A DNA stretch of 64,000 nt from the NCBI RefSeq assembly GCF_010093535.1, contig NW_022985162.1, positions 506,402 to 570,401 on the forward strand, in the 5' to 3' direction. The notes under the pieces were generated by a model. The model saw nothing but the letters and a program-made list of their open reading frames with translations. It was not told where the DNA came from and searched no databases. The position numbers and the translations under genes were made by a program. Positions 10,085 through 22,688 of the stretch are shown one piece after another. The stretch comes from Lindgomyces ingoldianus. Its lineage: Eukaryota; Ascomycota; Dothideomycetes; Pleosporales; Lindgomycetaceae. Numbering within the stretch: the first letter of the stretch is position 1; every line of letters starts with the position of its first letter.

Positions 10085-11381
10085 ATGTGGCGGGACCGAA
10101 CGAACCTGTCAGTGCCCTCTGTCTCAAGCTGCGAGCTGTCCTTCGCTGACGTAGTCCTTATAGCTTTATTTCCTATCGCCAGTCCTACTCACATCACCCC
10201 GCGAAGAAGCCGCGCTATGGAGGGCCGCCATCCAATGGTTTCGGCGACAGCGGGCGGGTGTCCGAGGAGCGTCTCGGGCTCATGTCCGCAGGGGCCTTTG
10301 AGGACGATGGCGACGCTGTGATTGAGATGGACCTTCTCCCTCCACGATGGCTTGACATCCAGGACGAAGTCACGGAATACCTCGCAGAGATTGCAAAGCA
10401 AACACGAAAGCTCGACCAGCTGCACCAGAAGCATGTCCTCCCTGGGTTCGACGACGAAGAGGTCAAGAGACGGGAAGAGCGGGAGATCGAAGGGCTCACG
10501 CAGGATATAACGCGTGGCTTCCAAAAATGTCAGAAAGCCATAAAACGAATCGAGACCATGGTCCGGGAAGCCCATCAACACGGGAGCATCAACAGTGGAG
10601 AAGAGATGATGGCCAAGAACCTGAAGATATCTCTCGCCTCGAGGGTTGGCGACGTGAGCGCTATGTTCCGCAAGAAGCAGTCGGCTTATCTGAAGAGTAA
10701 GTAACTTGACCCCTCTGTAGTAACTCTGCTGAAGCCTGTCCAGAGCTCCGCGACCTTGGTGGCTTCGCCTCGCCCTTCCGTTCCGCAACTCCTATCCAGA
10801 ATCCCTACAACGATCCCGCACTTCAGGAATCAGACGCTGACCGATCATTCTCGCAATCTACTCTCCTCCAAACGAAGCAGCAGCGTCTCCGCCATGACCC
10901 CAACGAAGCCCTGATCGCCCAGCGAGAACGTGAGATCGAGGATATTGCTCAGGGCATCATTGAGCTTGCCAACATATTTCAGGAGCTGCAGACCATGGTA
11001 ATTGATCAGGGCAGCATGCTGGACCGGATAGACTATAACGTAGAACGAATGGCAACCGACGTGAAGGAGGCGGACAAAGAGCTCAAGGTAGCCTCAGGTT
11101 ACCAAAGAAGAAGCATCAAGAGGAAGGTTATGCTCCTGCTAGCAATATTGATTGCGGGGATGTTTATTCTGCTTTCCTTGAAATTGACCAGCAGAGGAGG
11201 TAGTTCACCATCAACGCAAGCCGCACCAGAATCTGAAGAGCTTCCTCCTATAGCAGCCGGCCCTCTTAGAGAACGCTCTTCGAACGGGCGGCAATCAACC
11301 ACTCTCCGGGCAAGTCGAGACTGGCATCGAAGGAAGAGACGGCTATGGCAAGAATTAGAAGGTGACCCCGTGGCATTTTGA
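10085..11381 (+). CDS. TLG2: Syntaxin Tlg2/Syntaxin-16-type t-SNARE
   Basis: Exons 10085-10107, 10164-10696 and 10744-11381 give 397 aa. The short first exon encodes MWRDRTNL, joined to FISYRQSYSHHP. This N-terminal peptide matches the type that binds the Sec1/Munc18 protein Vps45 in the Tlg2 family. A three-helix N-terminal region follows, then the Q-SNARE motif around residues 245-305 with the central FQELQTMV containing the zero-layer Gln. A single membrane anchor lies near residues 314-332, with a roughly 65-residue tail after it, typical of Tlg2. The protein acts in endosome-to-trans-Golgi fusion and the Cvt/autophagy route. All exon phases agree. Confidence 0.94.
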
Positions 11382-12006
11382 GCGTTTTTGGGCTTGGTTG
11401 TAAGATATTGTTTAATTCAGGGTCCTCGCGACCCGGGTCTCGAGATCATTCATTATGCAGTCCTTCAGCTTTCCTCATGCGAGGTATGCAATCTCGCCCA
11501 CACCTCAGTGGCGGAAGCCAAGAGTGGAGATGTCTGCGCTGACTAACCAACGGATAAATACGTCAAACTGTTCCTCCCGCTCTGGAAGGACGTGAGTCCC
11601 CAAGAATGGGGCCAAATCTTGAACGGCAATCCGGGAAATTGTGCCTTGCTATCACGAGCCGAGCCACCTCCGGAATTGATACGCCAATCACGATTCGCTG
11701 TACCCTTGCTCTAAGCACCAGGACGATGGATGGCAACGAGCTTTAAATTGACGACACTTCGGAGTTCCAGTCGATCTGGCGTCTGATGGGGGGCCTGATT
11801 ATTTGAGGTTACAATGGGAATGACTTATATACTACTCCAATTCAGCCTCTCACTTTCTCCAGGCAACACTCAGTTCCAGTATCCGGAGAGGGTTCCTTTT
11901 ATGGTGACCATACTGTTCTTAGAAGTCTGATCTTCTCATTGTTGAACCATTCCCTTATTGCGTTGCATCCCATAGTTCAGGGTTTCAATTCCCTTCTGTA
12001 TCGATC
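11382..12006. other. Intergenic; probable GMC oxidoreductase promoter
   Basis: No gene is supported. A TATA-like ttatatacta lies at about 11825-11834, roughly 180 bp before the GMC start codon, followed by a CT-rich stretch, so the second half is probably its promoter and leader. Confidence 0.5.
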
Positions 12007-14035
<2,029 letters not shown>

Positions 14036-14979
14036 GCAAGAAGAGTACAGAGATGGGTGGAGAACGAGGAGAAGGGAGCCGAACATCTCCAGTAACGAAA
14101 TACAGTCGGTTGTCATGTTGTTGTATAAAAAAAAAGAAACACACCAAGTTGACATCGCTAATATCTTAACAATTAGTGTTTTATCCGTACTAATGCAAAA
14201 GGCATATTTTCCTATCCCCATCAAAGTCCCAATTCCTCCCATCCATGCATTAATACCTAGATGCATACATTCCGAATAACCTATCCATATGAAAAAAAAA
14301 CACACACAAACGCCAAAGTTATCTTGTCTGTCTCGTACAACAACAGAAGGCAAACAAAATAAGACTGGCCGCTGTGCAAAGCAATCGATGGTTAGAAAAG
14401 CATCCTATGGCCATTCAAGAACCAGCGCCCCTCCAAACGGGCTCCTAGTCCGGCGTGCCCCTCACTTCGTCACTTCGATTTTTTTATTACTCTTTTCTTA
14501 TGTACCCTTGTTAAACACTGGTGAATTTCTTATAGAAAGAGGGAGGTATTGTATCGGGCTTGTAGACTATAAGGCCCGTGGATAACGAGCTTGGTTGTTT
14601 GGGTAGAGCTGGATTACTGTCGGATATAGTTCGTGGGGTCCACAGGGATGAATGAGTGGGGGTCGGCTATGACGCCGCGTTGGATAGGGTGGGGAGGGAT
14701 TGGTGGAGCACGGTGGTATTGGGTAGAGATAGGTTGGTTTTGGTAATTCGTAAAGCCAGTGGGCGCGGGCGTTCAAGAGGTGGCAAGGATGCGTTGTTGG
14801 AAAGGGAGGTGGAATTGGCCAAGCCGAAGAATGTGCATACGCAGAATGTGCATGCAGAGGATGGAGGTGTGGACAATGGGAATATCGAGAACGCTCGAAA
14901 TAAAGTCTAGACCAGATCAACCATGGCATAAGACACAGAGGGCTGTAAGAGGTAGAAAGGAACAAGGCGTGCTCCGCAA
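14036..14979. other. Convergent intergenic region
   Basis: This sits between the 3' ends of the GMC gene and the INO80F-like gene. Bases 14100-14300 are AT-rich with A-runs (14128-14136, 14292-14300). Open frames in 14567-14965 have no family features and are probably chance. No RNA gene was seen. Confidence 0.5.
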
Positions 14980-16420
14980 CTACCTGTTCACCGCCGTGAA
15001 GCCTGCTGCGTCAGCTGGAGGAGCATCGCCCATCTCAGTGTCTTGGTCTCTCCGTTCACCATTTTGGCCTTCAATAGCTTCGGCTGGTGGAGGGTGTGCG
15101 CTTGAATGAGCGCGTCGTCGACCGGTATATTCGGGATCATGCTCGGCAGGCCGCTGCTCGTCATATGCGGCATCGAAGAATGTGCCTCGTGGAGCATCCG
15201 AAACACCGTGCGCAGGTCGTTGTGGGTGGAGTGGTTGCAGGTGGGATGGATGAAGGGGCGGGAGGACGGGCTGGCCAGTTCCATTCACGGCATGAGGTGA
15301 TGAAGCAGCAGGGGGGATTGTGCTGAAGAAGGGATTTGAGCGGCTTGGGTCTGGGGTACTCTGGGCCGAGGACAGTGGGTTCAAGGCATGCGAGATCTGC
15401 TGCTGCTGACCACCTGAGGGACTTGGATGCTGTGCGCCAGGCAGCCCGCTCCCTAGATGCGTACCACCAGTAGGCGTAGTCTTCCGATGGCTTCGCTTGC
15501 TTCTTAGCGGTTTATCCGTAGGTGTCGGCGGCGGACTGCTACTTCGGTCTGAATCATCGACATTGTATTCCATGTGTTTGTGGAGCTGCTCAAGGAGAAA
15601 GGCGCGCTCGAGGCGCATCTTTGTGATGGTGCGGTTGAGGCGCTTGATCCGCAGACGGGTGCCGTCATTGTTCTCTTCAATGTCATTGATGCGTCGGCGC
15701 AGTTCGATGCATTTCCGATAGTATGCGGTTTCAACTGACGGGGGGAGGTCTTTTTGGGAGAAAGCTCTGCCTGCTATTGTGAGAGGGTTAGTTCTGAGAT
15801 TCTTAAACCAAACAAAACAGAAGTAACTGAAGCTGGCCTCCGCAGCATTTTCTCTATTTTCCTGGCGCCCGGAATGCAAACGAGGCAACTCCTGAGCAGC
15901 AAGTTGGTGGTTATTCCGGCCGAGATTCAGAATTTTCTAAAAACCTATCGAGTTGCACAGAGGTCCCCGATGTCGCTTTGCAAATCGGTATCTTAATGTT
16001 ATAGATATTCGGAGGAATCAGGACCCCGTTGCTTGCTCCATAAGTATGCGGTCTAGAGAGCGCAAGATCCTACTGAAAGAATGTCTCCCAGCAGCCCCTC
16101 CGGGCTCGGAGAGCATTTAACCGTCGGCGTTGCAGGACAGGTAATCAAGAAGCGATTCTTCCAACAGACATTGCCTCCCCACCAGTGAATGGCATGCGTA
16201 TTGCACCAGCGTCCTCGAAGCTTGGAGCTGAGCCAGAACCCAGGCGGTGTGGGACCTTGAAAACCTTTGGATATTTCGCGGGTGGCAGAGTATGCGCAAA
16301 CTGATTCTATCGCAAATGGGGGTTCGAGCCGCTCGAAAGGTTTCCAGGACATCCGAACGGAGAAAATGCGATATGGCGGGCAAACTTCCTGAAAGGGTTC
16401 TACGTACCTGATTGAGGCAT
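14980..16420 (-). CDS. Probable INO80 complex subunit F (TFPT-like domain)
   Basis: The main exon, 14980-15773, encodes an N-terminal helical segment (LPPSVETAYYRKCIELRRRI, then MRLERAFLLEQL) resembling the INO80F/TFPT domain, the short coiled-coil subunit of the INO80 chromatin remodeller. About 190 residues of Ser/Pro/Gln-rich disorder and a C-terminal GFTAVNR follow. The proposed first exon is 16408-16420 (ATGCCTCAATCAG), with a GTACGT donor whose phase fits the acceptor at 15774; this gives 268 aa but needs a 634-bp intron, long for this window. A start inside the frame at 15888 is the alternative, but its N-terminus reads like intron. The family call is from motif memory, not an alignment. 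Confidence 0.62.
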
Positions 16421-16934
16421 CTTGGAAGTTGTCATTTAGAAAATTTCAGGGCTACGGGGTCCTTTTGAGCGTTGGATAATGTCGTTCTAGGCGTGGTGGT
16501 CGAACGGTAGATGTTGGGGATGATAGGGATGAAACCGTAGACGCGGTTGAGGTTGAAGCTGGGTTCGTGCCAAGATCATAACGGCGATATCATTTTTCCG
16601 AGCCGAGCAGCCTCAAATATCAGTCATCCATCCTCATCATAGAAACACTCCTTAGGTTGGAATTCAGATTACAACATGATGTTTCCGTTGCATGCTATGG
16701 ATCACAAAGAAGGCGGGAAGGCAACTCAGGACAGAAATTTGCTTCCTATTGACTTTTTCTCCGATTCTAGCAAGAAGCTGGAGTAGTGAAAAGTGCCCTG
16801 CTACTGTTCTACAGTTGGTGAGAGTATGCAGTGCCTCATGCTCAAACCTCGCCATCAAATCCTTTCCTCCATTTCAATCTCCCAACCCTCAGCAGCTCTA
16901 GATCCCAATCTCTTCCATAATCCTCCCAATCACA
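16421..16934. other. Intergenic, no gene seen
   Basis: This is the upstream side of the INO80F-like gene. Short frames on both strands (16664-16901) have no family features. Confidence 0.45.
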
Positions 16935-17810
16935 TCAAACGCAGCTTCCCTTCCATGGTCTTCGATAGACAGCTATAGCCTTCACAGCTCTTGAAATCAA
17001 CTCCACCACGATCCTCTCCTTCACTAATCTCAAGCGCTGAGCTTCGTTTGCGGCTGTCTTCTGACTGCCTACCTTCGTAATATTGCAAACCTCCTGTATG
17101 ATTGCGGGAGCGGCAAGTCTTCCTTGCTCAACCTCGTTCAACACCATACAAAGAAGTGGTACGAATTTGGGTTCATCCGATTGGAACCCCAGAAATGGGA
17201 GGTAAAGACAGTAAGACCCTGTTGAATCCAAAATTAGAGCCTGCCGGGCTCCTGAGGGCGTGCTTCACCTTTTAATAGCCGTCACTAGGAACATCAAATC
17301 ATCTACTACAGTCCACTTCATCCTCTTTCTGCATGAGCTCTTGCAATATATTAGCATCTTGGCGATGAATGTTAGTCACACTGTCCGAATTGGCTTCCCA
17401 TGATTCTCCGCGGAGCTACTGATTTTATGGTCCATATTCATATATCCCTCGCCATCAACAGTGATCATACCACCCTTGCCGTTTGACTCCTGGGTCGGGA
17501 CACTGTCGCTATTAGGTCCTTCGTCTTGGCCGTGCTCGAGAGCTTTTTCTAAGTTGACCTATCACGATTGAGTGGAGCTCATCGTAAACTTCCAAAGCTC
17601 GCTGCTAGTGTTCGAAGACATCTTCTCGACCTCTCGCAGCCATGAAAACGCCAAATCCTCGATCATCGCAGACGTCTCCAAAGCGTGTTTCACGGGTCAG
17701 CTCTAGGATCTCAAAAACAACTTTTACCGCTAAGGCATCCAGGTAAATCATGGTCTCGTCTTGTTGGACAGAGACCGGAAACTCGTAGTAGCGAGTTGCA
17801 TTACCGTGTT
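16935..17810 (-). pseudogene. Relic of an unidentified protein gene
   Basis: Read on the minus strand, protein-like stretches follow one another but in different frames. From about 17803 the frame runs through ATRYYEFPVSVQQDETMIYL and RETRFGDVCDDRGFGVFMAA to an in-frame stop, then on through RALEVYDELHSIV. A second frame holds a Lys/Gly/Asn-rich linker (about 17550-17375). A third open frame, 17231-16935, contains PLLCMVLNEVEQGRLAAP and IIQEVCNITKVGSQ. The composition is that of a cytosolic helical protein. The breaks (at least one stop and two frame changes that no good intron explains) point to decay. The order and style could fit a fungal transcription-factor C-terminus, but no family was identified. 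Confidence 0.4.
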
Positions 17811-18270
17811 TGCAATTGATGTCGAAGATTTTACCATATGCTGCAGACCATACTGGGCAGGCTCAATACCAATAGTCAAAAGAGTCTATGTTCTAGTAAT
17901 TAAGAAGGGATTTATCATGCTCAAGTTCTTAGTATTTGCTACCGTGGCCTCATTCCCCTAACGAAAAGTCTAAACAAGAAGCCACCCAATCGTAAAACAA
18001 GCATCGACTTGAAAGACGACAGTGACTCCCATGCATCGCCCTTCATCAATGTGACAGGACCAGAATTACTCCCGCGGCTCGGGTATTCGCACCTGCTGAA
18101 CCATATTAAGGTACATAACGGATTGATTTGGTGTGCATGTTTGCATGTTTGGATTCCCCGAAGTTTTAGTGCAGGGCACGAGAAAGCATTGTGGCCACTT
18201 AGTTCCTACTCTTTCCTGCAGCCCACAAAACTAGCCTTGGAGCTGCTCATTCGCATACATGTCTTGATTC
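17811..18270. other. Intergenic, no gene seen
   Basis: This lies downstream of NIP7 and upstream of the relic. It may include the lost 5' part of the relic gene. No usable frame was found. Confidence 0.4.
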
Positions 18271-18946
18271 TCAGGTCGTGAACAATGTATCTTCCTCTCT
18301 TAGGTACTCTCCAATATCCGCCTGTCTGAACGTAACGATACCAGTTGGGTCTAAGCGTCGGGCTTCTGCTGTTGATCTCGCGCTGACACCAAAGCCCTGA
18401 AATCGCAATCAACAAACATCAAGGAAGATAAATGTGTTGGACTCACAAGAGGTGTATCGTTCATGCTCAGCACTACAACACCTTGGTGTTCAGGACAGTC
18501 TTCACTCCATCGCCCAACATGCGCCTTCAGAACATTCCCACCGTACAGGAACGGCATTTCTCCATTTGGCTTGACCCAGACTTTATACCGAGCATGAGGA
18601 GCAATAATAGAGAGAGCGGTGATATGTAATCGGAATTTTCCAGTCTTGGTGAACTTCCCTAAACAGGTGCCGAGTGAGAGGAGAGCGTCGCGGCGGACAG
18701 AGGTGGCTAGGTTGGCTAGAGACTCGCGCACATAATACACACGGGAATTCTGATAACACAATTAGCAATACAATTAGCCCATGGAATATGGCATAGAAGA
18801 AATGATGTGGGGCTTACCTGGATGCGGAAGACAAGACGGTCTGACTTGGAGGTTGGGTCTGCGATGAGATTTGAGATGCCTTTACCGCAGTATGTGGCAA
18901 GCTTCTCAAATAGTGTTTTTGTTTCGGTTTCTGTCAAGGGACGCAT
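18271..18946 (-). CDS. NIP7: 60S ribosome subunit biogenesis protein NIP7
   Basis: Exons 18818-18946, 18447-18749 and 18271-18396 are all in phase 0 and give 185 aa, close to the family's usual 180. The N-terminus [20 protein letters not shown] and the central NSRVYYVRE and [16 protein letters not shown] segments are diagnostic of Nip7. The C-terminal [19 protein letters not shown] belongs to its PUA domain, which binds RNA. Nip7 is a nucleolar factor needed for 27S pre-rRNA processing and 60S assembly. It is divergent from NOC3, another 60S assembly factor, so the pair may be co-regulated. Confidence 0.96.
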
Positions 18947-19125
18947 TTTTACTGACAGAATTCAATTTCTCGGTAGGAGGAGTTTGAAGAGTTGCGATGC
19001 TGCCCAGCGCCAAAAATTTCGAAGAGGTCGGGAAAAACTGCCCTCCTCACCGACGCCAAGGCTAACAAAAATTATTTCGGTGAACAGTTCCTCCTCTGCT
19101 CGCTCACTTGCACAAAACCACAACC
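18947..19125. promoter_or_regulatory. Short bidirectional promoter of NIP7 and NOC3
   Basis: Only 179 bases separate the start codons of two ribosome-assembly genes. An AAAAATTTCG stretch lies at about 19011-19020, followed by GAAAAACTGCCCTCC, which recalls the A/T-rich RRPE and the GATGAG-type PAC elements of yeast ribosome-biogenesis genes but matches neither exactly. Confidence 0.6.
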
Positions 19126-21171
19126 ATGTCGCGAATACCAGCCCCAAAAAGACGCCGTCTGTCTCCTCCGAAAGCAGACGGTTGCACTTCTCCTCCCCCG
19201 AAGAATTACAAATCGAGCTTTGTCTCTAGTGCCGCCAAATGGAACCTCGAGCAAGACTACGAACAACGCCCCAGAAAACTGAAAGCAAAGCAGAAAGACA
19301 ATGGCAAGCTACCGATTAGAACCACCGAAGGTTGGGTGGAGCAGGAACCTACAAAGGACGATATAGCGAAAGACGAGGATGCCTCTGATAGCTTCTTAGG
19401 CTCGGGAAGTGAAGGCGAAGGGAAACATGAATCAGAAGAGGTCAAAGAGGAGAAGCCAAAGATCTCGCAACGACAACAGATTGTCGAAGCTAAGGAAGAG
19501 CTGGCAAGGATAGCGAGTTTGGTCAATGAGGACCCAGAGGAACACATTGGAGCGTTGAGGACATTGGCACATCTCGCTGCTTCGGAGAATAACACGGTCA
19601 GAAAATTGGCATTGGCGACACAAGTGGCTATATTCAAGGACCTGATTCCAGGGTACCGGATACGACCACTTCCCGAAGATAACATGACCGATAAGGTCTC
19701 GAAAGAAGTGCGGAAACTTCGCGCGTTCGAACAGAAGCTGGTGTCGAGCTACCAAGCATATGTTCAAGAACTAGCCAAATTAACGAAGATCAGTAGCTCT
19801 GCACTATCTGAGGAATCAACAAGTCTGGCTACTGTTGCTATGAGCTGCGCATGCAATCTGCTGGTGACAGTACCCCATTTCAACTTTCGAGGCGAGCTAT
19901 TGAAGATTGTAATCGGCAAACTAAGTACGAAACGGGTCGACGGCGACTTTGTCAAATGCAGAGAAAGTCTGGAGACTTTATTTCAGAATGATGAGGATGG
20001 AAATGCTTCACTCGATGCTGTCACCATGTTGACCAAAATGATGAAGGGCAAGCACTATAATTTTGACGAAAGCGTGCTAAACACATTCTTACACCTCCGG
20101 CTGTTGTCCGAGTTCACTTTGAAAGCGTCCTATCATTCCATCGACAAGCCCGCAGTCCAACAGTACCAGGGCAAGAAGATAAAGGAGAAGCGCGAATTTC
20201 GATCGAAAAAGCAGCGGAAGCTACTAAAGGAGCGCAAAGTCATCGAAAAGGAGATGAAGGAGGCGGATGCAGTGGTCAGTCATGAGGAGCGCGACAGGAT
20301 TCAAGCTGAGACTTTAAAAATGGTATTCGTTGCGTACTTTCGAATACTGAAGGCGCGGAAAAACAAGCTAATGGGTGCCGTATTGGAAGGTTTGGCAAGA
20401 TACGCCCATCTGATCAATCAAGACTTTTTTGGCGACATCCTAGAGGCGCTGAGAGATCTGATCACTCAAGCAGAGTTGTCAGCAACGATTGACCTTGACG
20501 AGGAAGAGGACGAAGATGAAGACGAAGAGTCTTCCCAGCGGAATGCCACACGAGAGTCGCTTCTCTGCGTGATTACCGCATTCGCTCTTTTAGAAGGTCA
20601 AGATGGTGCTAAGGCGGCATCTACACTCAAGCTCGACCTCAGCTTTTTCATCACCCATCTCTACCGCACCCTCCATCCTGTTTCACTCAATCCCGATATC
20701 GAATTCAGCGCGAAATCTCTCCATCTCCCTGATCCTCACGCCCCAGATGCCCGAACCCAAAATACGGCGACAAATAAGATCAACGTGCAAACTACGATCG
20801 TGCTACTCATTCGTTCCTTATCATCGGTCCTTCTTCCGCCTGCCGCGCTCCGGGCGGTACCGCCCATTAGAATTGCTGCATTCTGCAAACAACTTATGAT
20901 GATATCTCTGCAGCTGCCGGAGAAGTCTTGCATCGCGATGCTCGGCCTGATAACCAAAGTAACGAAGACCCATGGTCGCAAGATTGGTGCACTATGGAAC
21001 ACAGAAGAACGTCGTGGAGATGGTGTATTCGATGCTCTCAAAACGGATATCGAAGGTAGTAATCCTTTCGCTGGAACGGTATGGGAAGGAGAGATCTTAC
21101 GATTGCACTTTAGTCCCACCGTACGAGATGCAGTTATTGGGATAGAGAAAAACGCTTTAGAAGCGAGATAA
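19126..21171 (+). CDS. NOC3: Nucleolar complex-associated protein 3 (Noc3)
   Basis: An intronless frame of 681 aa from the ATG at 19126; an upstream in-frame ATG at 19108 adds six residues but is less likely, because MSRIPAPKRRRLSPP is the natural basic start. Residues about 115-225 form the NOC3 domain (EELARIASLVNEDPEEHIGA, HLAASENNTVRKLAL, LIPGYRIRPLPED). Residues about 330-440 include a Lys/Arg-rich helix (KQRKLLKERKVIEKEMKEAD). An acidic EEDEDEDEESS run follows, and then the CBF/Mak21-like C-terminal fold (DLSFFITHLYRTLHPVSLN). Noc3 pairs with Noc2 to carry pre-60S particles through the nucleoplasm, and it also has a role in DNA replication licensing in yeast. Confidence 0.93.
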   Translation: MSRIPAPKRRRLSPPKADGCTSPPPKNYKSSFVSSAAKWNLEQDYEQRPRKLKAKQKDNGKLPIRTTEGWVEQEPTKDDIAKDEDASDSFLGSGSEGEGKHESEEVKEEKPKISQRQQIVEAKEELARIASLVNEDPEEHIGALRTLAHLAASENNTVRKLALATQVAIFKDLIPGYRIRPLPEDNMTDKVSKEVRKLRAFEQKLVSSYQAYVQELAKLTKISSSALSEESTSLATVAMSCACNLLVTVPHFNFRGELLKIVIGKLSTKRVDGDFVKCRESLETLFQNDEDGNASLDAVTMLTKMMKGKHYNFDESVLNTFLHLRLLSEFTLKASYHSIDKPAVQQYQGKKIKEKREFRSKKQRKLLKERKVIEKEMKEADAVVSHEERDRIQAETLKMVFVAYFRILKARKNKLMGAVLEGLARYAHLINQDFFGDILEALRDLITQAELSATIDLDEEEDEDEDEESSQRNATRESLLCVITAFALLEGQDGAKAASTLKLDLSFFITHLYRTLHPVSLNPDIEFSAKSLHLPDPHAPDARTQNTATNKINVQTTIVLLIRSLSSVLLPPAALRAVPPIRIAAFCKQLMMISLQLPEKSCIAMLGLITKVTKTHGRKIGALWNTEERRGDGVFDALKTDIEGSNPFAGTVWEGEILRLHFSPTVRDAVIGIEKNALEAR

Positions 21172-21732
21172 TGTTCAATGGGAAGCATCTCTTGGATGGC
21201 TGCTTGCTTGATCTTGAAGCTCTGTGTCCTCGATGAAGGGGCCGCGAGTGTGCATCATTCATAACTTTATCCGAAGCGAGGGTGGATTTTTGTACATCTG
21301 TCAGAACTTTTGGACGTTCCAACAAACTATCGTCTTCGGCTTTACGGTCGAAGCCTCCCGTAAAATTTGCCTTTTATTATGGCTAAGCACTGCCACATGC
21401 ACCGGCTGTGCAGCCAAAAAAAAAGGGTCAGCCACGATGCGAAGTGCGAGGTGTTGGCACTTCGCGGCGCTTTAGTCCCAGGCACCTTGTCTGACCGCGC
21501 CTTTGTCTGACTCTTATTGGCGGCCTTACAGGATCCTAACCCATTTTCTGTCTTCATCTCCTTCATTTAACAGCGTCTCCCCTTTTGTCAATCGCGGTTA
21601 CATAGGGCCCCCAATTCAAGGAGCAATGATACAAAATCATAGTGGCCCGCCTGAACGGCCCGCCCACGACTGTGTCCTCAAACCTCTTACCACCTTTTCC
21701 CAGTGCTTTTGTGTCCGTCTCCGCAAAGACAA
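21172..21732. other. Intergenic between NOC3 and the membrane protein gene
   Basis: This holds the NOC3 3' end and the promoter of the next gene. An A-run at about 21417-21424 lies in the middle. No coding region is supported. Confidence 0.5.
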
Positions 21733-22688
21733 ATGGCCAACTTCGATTCAAATCAGTGGTATCAACTTTATGTGAATCAAAATAAAGATTCTTCACTGCT
21801 GGGAACAAATCTTTACAAGAATGGAGAAAGCGGAGCGGTCTTTTTCAACACCACAGATACAGATTTACCAGGCCAGAGATGGCAGATATATAGTGTCAAC
21901 GATACCTACGTTTTAAGAAATAAAGATGGCGGAACAAATGCATTCCTAGGCACCAAATACGAACCCACTGAAACCACCCCGGGTCAGACACAGGCGTTAA
22001 TGATCAAGAACACCATCTCGGACGACGCAGTTTACTGGACTGTTACACCTTGGGGCGACGGCACCTTCTATTTAACAAATGGAGAAAATGGAACTTCATG
22101 GCATCTTAAGAAGAAGGCGAATGGCTTGCTAGCATTGGACTCAAATATCACGGCCCCGCAGAATGGACAGAGATTTTCATTTAAGACTATAGGCGCGATC
22201 AATGACAAGAAGTTTTCTTCTGTAAATGTAAGACACGACACTCCCTTCATCTAGACAATGATACCTTTCTAATCTGTCATTAGCTCCCAAGTTCAACTGT
22301 CAGCTCTCCTGCCTCACAATCGGCCACACAGGCGGGTTCCCCCTCAACCACCTCATCCTCGCCTTCGAGCGCAGAACCAAGTTCCCGCGGTCTCTCGACT
22401 GGCGCAAAAGCTGCTATTGGTGCCTCAGTCGGAGGAGTCGCGCTCATCGTGCTCATTGTAATTGGTCTAATATTCTGGCGGCGGCGGAAGCGGAATAGAT
22501 CGAATCCATACACGGCGCATAACGACATGCATGAGATGGGGAATGAGACCGAGGCTGTGAAGTATGAGATGTATCATGACAATGCGGCGAAGCACGAGAT
22601 GCCGAACAACCACGATCGGGTGGAATATGAGGAACCTGTTGAGCTACCAGGCGCAACTGTGGACCATAGTTCACAAAGAAGTACATAA
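21733..22688 (+). CDS. Single-pass membrane protein with a ricin-B-like beta-trefoil domain
   Basis: Exons 21733-22227 and 22284-22688 join in phase 0 and give 299 aa. Residues 1-165 look like a beta-trefoil of the ricin-B/QxW class: WYQLYVNQ near the start, then GQRWQIYSVNDTYVLRN and VYWTVTPWGDGTFYLTN as repeated Trp-centred strands. A Ser/Thr/Pro-rich stalk (166-203) is followed by one membrane helix (about 209-229) and a basic stop-transfer RRRKRNR. The cytoplasmic tail of about 70 residues is rich in His, Asn and Glu. There is no N-terminal signal peptide, although the positive-inside rule places the trefoil outside. Possible roles are glycan binding at the cell surface or cell-wall sensing; this is inference. 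Confidence 0.8.

Noticed and set aside
10189..10788. 199-codon minus-strand frame
   Set aside because: Antisense to TLG2 exon 2; no family features.
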